A program made the translations under genes and the position numbers. From Chloroflexota bacterium (GTDB lineage Bacteria > Chloroflexota > Dehalococcoidia > Bin125), in contig JAPPBK010000333.1 in the NCBI GenBank assembly GCA_026705105.1, positions 1 to 10,187 on the forward strand: a stretch of DNA of 10,187 nucleotides. The letters run 5' to 3'. Shown piece by piece: positions 6,511 through 10,187 of the stretch (position 1 is its first letter; every line of letters starts with the position of its first letter). The notes under the pieces were generated by a model. The model was not told the DNA's origin and ran no database searches. It saw only the letters and a list, made by a program, of their open reading frames with translations.

Positions 6511-7977
6511 CTAGGCGACCGCGTCTTCGTTCGCTGCCGCGACGAGCGCGCGCGCCAGTTGCTCCGCCTGATCGATGCTGTCGACTTCGCCGACCGCGGC
6601 CGCCTCGTCGATCTTCGCACGAATCTCGCCAATGAGCGGTCCGGAAGCAAGTCCGGTGATCCTCATGATGGCGTGTCCGTCGAGCAGGACGCCGGTGTGC
6701 GCTCGTTCCCTCGGCCTCCATCCGACGATTCGGGCGACATGCGCCGCGTAGGCGGGCCAACGCGGAAGCAGCGCTATCGGCCCGGCCGTGGCCAGCGAGT
6801 CGGCAAGAAACAGCCAGCACAGCGGCGCCACAGCCTCTCCGAGCGCATTGTGGAATCGGTGCAGCGCCCGGTCGGTGGGAAGTTGCCCGGGCGTGTTCAC
6901 CTGACCGGGTCGAAGATGCTGCTCAAGCAACAACTCGATCCGGCTGACCGTTCGGGAGGGAAGCCGCAGCTCGACGAGTCGACTTCGCGCCATCTGTGCG
7001 CCCAGCTCCGAGTGTCCGTAGAAGTGAGTCGATCCATCGGCGTCGACGGTCCGAGTGTCGGGCTTGCCGATGTCGTGCAGCAGCGTCGCCAGGCGCAGCG
7101 GCACGCGCCAGGCATCGAGGGTCGATTGGACGTCAGGCATCGACAGGAGCGGTTCCAGTTCGCGTCGAATGGCCGACGCCCGCCGCGCGCGCGGGCTGCG
7201 AGCAGCCGTCAATCTCACGATCCAGCGAACGGCGTCGATCTGATGCCAGAACACGTCGCGACGGTGGACGGGGCGCTGATCGATACCGCGCCCGAGCGCA
7301 AGCTCAGGGAACAGCCGATCGAGCAAGCCGCCTTGTTCAAGTCGGCGCAGAGCCCAGGAGAGCGCGTCGCTCTCGAGGATGCGCCGCAGCTCGTCCCAGC
7401 GGCGTTCGGCCGCGGCTCGGTCCAACAGCGCGGCGTCGCGCCGAATCGCAGCGCGCAACGCGGAGTCGGGCCGCCAACCGCCTTCGGCTTCCAGGCGCAC
7501 TGCCCGCAGCATCCTCAGGGGATCATCTCGCAGAGCGTCGTTGCTCACCAAACGCAGCGTCCTGCCCGCTACATCGCCGCGACCGCCGCGCGGGTCAATC
7601 AGCGATCCGTCGACGAGGCCATTGCGGAACTCACCGAGCGGCACGGCCATCGCATTGACGGTGAAGTCCCTGCGCACAAGATCCCGTTCGATGTCGCCAT
7701 CTGGAAGATCCCAGACGTCGATCTGGCCGTCAGGCAATGGAATTCGCCACACGTTGAAGTGGGAGCTGATGCTGGCGGCGGGCGCGCCAAGCGCGTCACC
7801 GGCTCGTCGCGTCCAGTCCTCCGCGTCGGCCACGGCAAGGTCGATGTCGAAGCCCTCCGGTGATTCGCCGGCGAGCGCATCCCGCACGGCGCCGCCGACA
7901 ACCCAAACTCCGTCCGCATCCAGCGCGGACAGCGCCGTTTTCGCCTCAGGCGTTATCGGAATCGTCGTCTTCGTCAT
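6511..7977 (-). CDS. cca: CCA tRNA nucleotidyltransferase / poly(A) polymerase family, with HD domain
   Basis: 488 residues. The enzyme builds or repairs the 3' CCA end of tRNAs. The N-terminal nucleotidyltransferase head shows VWVVGGAVRDALAG (24-37) and the metal-binding pair in FDIDLAV (D44, D46). These are followed by ERDLVRRDFTVNAMAV (97-112) and the neck motif DDPLRMLRAVRLEAEG (151-166). ERRWDELRRIL (191-201) is the conserved helix after the neck. The C-terminal half contains an HD phosphohydrolase domain: HRRDVFWHQIDAV (238-250), LLHDIGKP (299-306) and FYGHSELGA (319-327). HD domains of this family may remove 2',3'-cyclic phosphate or act as 2'-phosphatase. Whether it adds CCA, only CC or only A cannot be read reliably; bacteria with split CC- and A-adding enzymes exist. 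The ATG lies inside def and has only a weak GGCGG ahead of it, suggesting translational coupling. Confidence 0.92.
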   Translation of the reverse strand: MTKTTIPITPEAKTALSALDADGVWVVGGAVRDALAGESPEGFDIDLAVADAEDWTRRAGDALGAPAASISSHFNVWRIPLPDGQIDVWDLPDGDIERDLVRRDFTVNAMAVPLGEFRNGLVDGSLIDPRGGRGDVAGRTLRLVSNDALRDDPLRMLRAVRLEAEGGWRPDSALRAAIRRDAALLDRAAAERRWDELRRILESDALSWALRRLEQGGLLDRLFPELALGRGIDQRPVHRRDVFWHQIDAVRWIVRLTAARSPRARRASAIRRELEPLLSMPDVQSTLDAWRVPLRLATLLHDIGKPDTRTVDADGSTHFYGHSELGAQMARSRLVELRLPSRTVSRIELLLEQHLRPGQVNTPGQLPTDRALHRFHNALGEAVAPLCWLFLADSLATAGPIALLPRWPAYAAHVARIVGWRPRERAHTGVLLDGHAIMRITGLASGPLIGEIRAKIDEAAAVGEVDSIDQAEQLARALVAAANEDAVA

Positions 7978-8464
7978 CCGCCGTCATTTCGTCGAGCGTC
8001 CAGAGCTGTTCGACGCTGGGGACGTGGTCGATGTAGACCCGGCCGTTGATGTGGTCGATCTCGTGTTCCAGGCATTGCGCGAGCAGATCGTCCTCGGCCC
8101 GCACGCGGATATCGCGTCCGGAGATGTCCTGCGCTTTGGCCAGCACCCGGGTAGAGCGCGTCACACGCCCGCGATAGCCGGGCACGCTGAGGCAGCCCTC
8201 GATCAATTCCCGCTCACCGCTGCGCTTGACGACCTCGGGATTGACCATCACGAACGGTCGCTCGCCCGGCATGCCGATCACCACCACCCGCAGCCCGACG
8301 CCAATCTGCGGTGCGGCGATACCGACGCCGTGGGCGGCGTTCATCGAGTCGATCATGTCCGCCACCAGCGATCTCAGCGACGCATCGAAGTTTCGCACGC
8401 GCCGGGCGGGCTCGCGCAGCACGCCGGCGTCTCGCGGGAGCGTGGTGATTCGGTGGACGGCCAT
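7946..8464 (-). CDS. def: Peptide deformylase
   Basis: 172 residues, the usual size. It removes the formyl group from the N-terminal methionine of nascent proteins at the ribosome. All three family motifs are intact: GVGIAAPQIG (46-55), EGCLSVPG (89-96) with the metal ligand C91, and CLEHEIDHINGRVYID (131-146) with ligands H134 and H138 and catalytic E135. The strict GCLS form and the length fit an iron-dependent bacterial deformylase. The C-terminus ends in an acidic run, TADDEDDDSD (161-170), whose DNA also encodes the start of cca in another frame. The start at 8462-8464 gives a normal N-terminus but no clear ribosome binding site; it lies 21 nt after purE, so translation may depend on coupling. 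Many genomes place def beside fmt, but no fmt is seen here. Confidence 0.96.
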   Translation of the reverse strand: MAVHRITTLPRDAGVLREPARRVRNFDASLRSLVADMIDSMNAAHGVGIAAPQIGVGLRVVVIGMPGERPFVMVNPEVVKRSGERELIEGCLSVPGYRGRVTRSTRVLAKAQDISGRDIRVRAEDDLLAQCLEHEIDHINGRVYIDHVPSVEQLWTLDEMTADDEDDDSDNA

Positions 8465-8485
8465 CGAACGATAAGCCCGGTCAAC

Positions 8486-8983
8486 TCAGTCCAGCGTCGG
8501 ATGCGGCTGGCTGAGCTGTTCTGCGGCCCGCTGGGCGCTGTCTTGTGCGACCGCGTCCGCAATCTCGGGGTCGGACAGGGCGAGAATACGGCCGGCCAGC
8601 AGCGCCGCATTGACCGCTCCGGTGCGCCCGATCGCCACCGTGGCGACGGGCACGCCTCGCGGCATCTGAGCCATCGAAAGCAGGGAGTCGAGACCATCGG
8701 TGGCCCAACCCTTGACCGGCACGCCGATCACCGGGATCGGCGTCTTGGCCGCGACCGCGCCAGGCAGCGCCGCAGCGCCGCCGGCGGCCGCGATGATCAC
8801 CTTGATCCCGCGACTTTGAGCCTCGGCCGCATACTCAGCCGTCTCGTCCGGGGTGCGGTGCGCCGAGAGCACCCGCGCCTCCCAGGAAATGCCCAGCGAC
8901 TCCAGCGTCGAGGCCGTGTTCTTGATCGTCTCCCAGTCCGAGTGCGAACCCATCATCACACCGACCAGCGGTCCGTCCGTCAT
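8486..8983 (-). CDS. purE: N5-carboxyaminoimidazole ribonucleotide mutase PurE, class I type
   Basis: 165 residues, the standard size. PurE moves a carboxyl group within N5-CAIR to give CAIR in purine synthesis and works as a cytosolic octamer. Conserved segments are VGVMMGSHSDW (7-17), the catalytic VLSAHRTP (38-45, H42), TPIPVIGVPV (81-90) and QMPRGVPVATVAIG (106-119). QMPxGxPVATxAI favours class I, which normally works with PurK; no purK is in the window. The segment usually reading GGAAHLPG is GGAAALPG here (68-75), so a nearly invariant histidine is alanine at residue 72. The ATG at 8981-8983 has AAGGGAAG about 8 nt upstream. It is the first gene of the minus-strand run and diverges from leuS across 71 nt. 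I found no purine riboswitch in that short space. Confidence 0.94.
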   Translation of the reverse strand: MTDGPLVGVMMGSHSDWETIKNTASTLESLGISWEARVLSAHRTPDETAEYAAEAQSRGIKVIIAAAGGAAALPGAVAAKTPIPVIGVPVKGWATDGLDSLLSMAQMPRGVPVATVAIGRTGAVNAALLAGRILALSDPEIADAVAQDSAQRAAEQLSQPHPTLD

Positions 8984-9042
8984 ACCGTTGTCTTCCCTTC
9001 GTCAGGCAGTGCATTTGGTTCTGTGCACACGATACCCCCGTG

Positions 9043-9048
9043 TAATCT
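9043..9048 (+). promoter_or_regulatory. Candidate -10 element for leuS, possibly leaderless transcript
   Basis: TAATCT (overlapping TGTAAT at 9041-9046) ends 6 nt before the leuS ATG, and no purine-rich ribosome binding site occurs between 9001 and 9054 on this strand. A TANNNT element about 6-7 nt before the start codon is the typical layout of leaderless bacterial mRNAs. A possible -35, TTGGTT (9015-9020), is spaced rather far (20-22 nt). The purE promoter should lie in the same 71 bp, but no good match was seen. Confidence 0.35.
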
Positions 9049-9054
9049 GCCAAC

Positions 9055-10187
9055 ATGACCACAACGACTCAGAATCCTACATACGACCCGTCCGAGATCG
9101 AACCGCGCTGGCGCGAACGCTGGGAGATCGACGGTCGCTACCGAGTCGACAACGACGACTCGCGACCGCCCTACTACTTCCTCACCATGCTTCCTTACAC
9201 CAGCGGCGATCTGCACATCGGTCACTGGTACGCGATGGCACCATCCGACGTGGCCGCTCGCTGGCATCGGATGCAGGGCAAGAACGTGCTCTTCCCGCTC
9301 GGCTTCGACGCCTTCGGCCTGCCCGCCGAGAACGCGGCCATCAACAACCAGACCCATCCCAAAAAGTGGACCTACGCCAACGTCGAGAACATGACTCGAC
9401 AGCTCAAGTCGATGGGCGCGTCGTTCGACTGGAACCGCGAGTTCTCGACCTCCGATCCCGAGTACTACCGCTGGACTCAGTGGTGGTTCCTCAAGCTGTA
9501 CGAACACGGACTGGCCTATCGCGCCGGCGCAGACTGCAACTACTGTCCCCCCTGCGGCACCGTGCTGGCCAACGAACAAGTGATACGCAACGACGAGGGC
9601 ATCGGAATCTGCGAGCGCTGTGATGCGGTGGTCGAGGCGCGGCAGATGGAACAGTGGATGTTCCGGATCACCGACTATGCCGACGAGCTGCTCAACTTCG
9701 ACGGGATCGATTGGCCCGAACCGATCAAGCTGATGCAGCGAAACTGGATCGGCCGGTCGGAAGGCGCGGAGATCTCCTTCCCGCTGGGCCGCGAGGTCAA
9801 CGGCGAAGACCGAATCACGGTCTTCACCACGCGGCCCGACACGCTCTTCGGCTGCACGTTCATGGTGCTCGCACCCGAGCATCCGCTGGTCGCCGAGCTA
9901 ACCACGGTCGAATGTCGCGCCGACGTCGAGGCATACATCGAGCAGGCGCGGCGGCAAAACGAGATTGAGCGCCAGTCGACGTCTCGCGAGAAGACCGGCG
10001 TCTTCACTGGCGCCTACACGAAGCATCCGTTCACCGGTGACGACATCCAGATATGGATCGCCGACTACGTCCTGCTCAGTTATGGCACGGGCGCGGTGAT
10101 GGGCGTGCCCGCGCACGACGACCGCGATTTTGCGTTTGCGTCCGAGCGCGGCATCCCGATTCCCGTGGTGATTGCCCCGCCCGACTG
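9055..10187 (+). CDS. leuS: Leucyl-tRNA synthetase, N-terminal part (cut by window end)
   Basis: The first 377 codons of a class I aminoacyl-tRNA synthetase that charges tRNA(Leu). The N-terminus has the LeuRS-type YDPSEIEPRWRERW (10-23) and MLPYTSGDLHIGH (45-57), with the catalytic HIGH motif at 54-57. FPLGFDAFGLPAENAA follows at about 81-96. A zinc-type knuckle reads CNYCPPCGTVLANE, with a second pair CERC downstream. The CP1 editing domain begins with the threonine-rich TRPDTLFGCTFMVLAPEHP and includes GTGAVMGVPAHDDRDFAFA, the loop whose aspartates recognise mischarged amino acids (usually VMAVPAHD). ValRS and IleRS are excluded by these LeuRS-specific segments. The C-terminal part with the KMSKS loop is outside the window. 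The ATG start gives a short normal N-terminus; no ribosome binding site is present. Confidence 0.96.
   Translation, partial: MTTTTQNPTYDPSEIEPRWRERWEIDGRYRVDNDDSRPPYYFLTMLPYTSGDLHIGHWYAMAPSDVAARWHRMQGKNVLFPLGFDAFGLPAENAAINNQTHPKKWTYANVENMTRQLKSMGASFDWNREFSTSDPEYYRWTQWWFLKLYEHGLAYRAGADCNYCPPCGTVLANEQVIRNDEGIGICERCDAVVEARQMEQWMFRITDYADELLNFDGIDWPEPIKLMQRNWIGRSEGAEISFPLGREVNGEDRITVFTTRPDTLFGCTFMVLAPEHPLVAELTTVECRADVEAYIEQARRQNEIERQSTSREKTGVFTGAYTKHPFTGDDIQIWIADYVLLSYGTGAVMGVPAHDDRDFAFASERGIPIPVVIAPPD

Noticed and set aside
6482..6820. N-terminally extended YajC of 215 residues
   Set aside because: The added part overlaps cca in another frame, is arginine-rich, and would bury the N-terminal membrane helix in mid-protein.
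6505..7863. 452-codon plus-strand open frame opposite cca
   Set aside because: cca shows all catalytic motifs on the minus strand; the opposite reading has biased composition and no domain.
9022..9029. TGTGCACA palindrome between purE and leuS as an operator
   Set aside because: An 8-bp perfect palindrome with no extended symmetry; no regulator family can be assigned.
8984..9054. T-box for leuS or purine riboswitch for purE
   Set aside because: The 71-nt spacer is too short for either, and no T-box sequence or riboswitch core was seen.
7379..9058. 559-codon plus-strand open frame running across cca, def and purE
   Set aside because: It spans three recognised genes in antisense, and no protein family would be expected to do that; it is a composition artefact.
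8980..9882. 300-codon minus-strand open frame opposite leuS
   Set aside because: Antisense to a clear leucyl-tRNA synthetase; no motifs.

Overview
This GC-rich window holds ten protein genes and almost no non-coding DNA. It looks like a core-genome segment of a free-living bacterium. The likely phylum is Chloroflexota; this is inference. It rests on the SecF transmembrane signature (YGSAAIVALLHDV) and the LeuRS signature (GDLHIGHWYAMAPSD), which resemble proteins I know from that phylum, and no phylogeny was run. No mobile element, CRISPR array, tRNA or rRNA was seen. The nine stop codons visible are 5 TGA, 4 TAG and no TAA.

Left part (1-3064). The window opens on the last 46 codons of a HemW-like radical SAM haem chaperone (+). 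Its stop interlocks with that of a convergent zinc-free quinone oxidoreductase of the PIG3 type (-, 139-1146). After a 49-bp divergent spacer comes a complete selB (+, about 1196-3064), the selenocysteine-specific elongation factor. It implies that this organism decodes UGA as selenocysteine, although selA, selC and selD are not in the window.

Middle and right part (3081-8983). Six genes lie head to tail on the minus strand. In transcription order they are purE, def, cca, yajC, secD and secF. Spacing is tight: 21 nt, a 32-nt overlap, 29 nt, 147 nt and a 4-nt ATGA overlap. The run joins purine synthesis, removal of N-terminal formyl groups, tRNA 3'-end maturation and the Sec accessory membrane complex. 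A candidate internal promoter lies in the only larger gap, upstream of secD.

Right end (9055-10187). leuS (+) diverges from purE and is cut off by the window edge. A TANNNT-like -10 lies only 6 nt before its ATG with no Shine-Dalgarno, so its mRNA may be leaderless.

The most unusual content is in the Sec accessory proteins. SecD carries a LysM-like segment of about 50 residues inside its first extracytoplasmic domain. SecF is longer than usual because its extracytoplasmic subdomain appears to be duplicated in tandem. PurE also lacks a histidine of the family's AAHLPG motif. I saw no clear new multi-gene system. The novelty, if real, is domain remodelling of SecDF.
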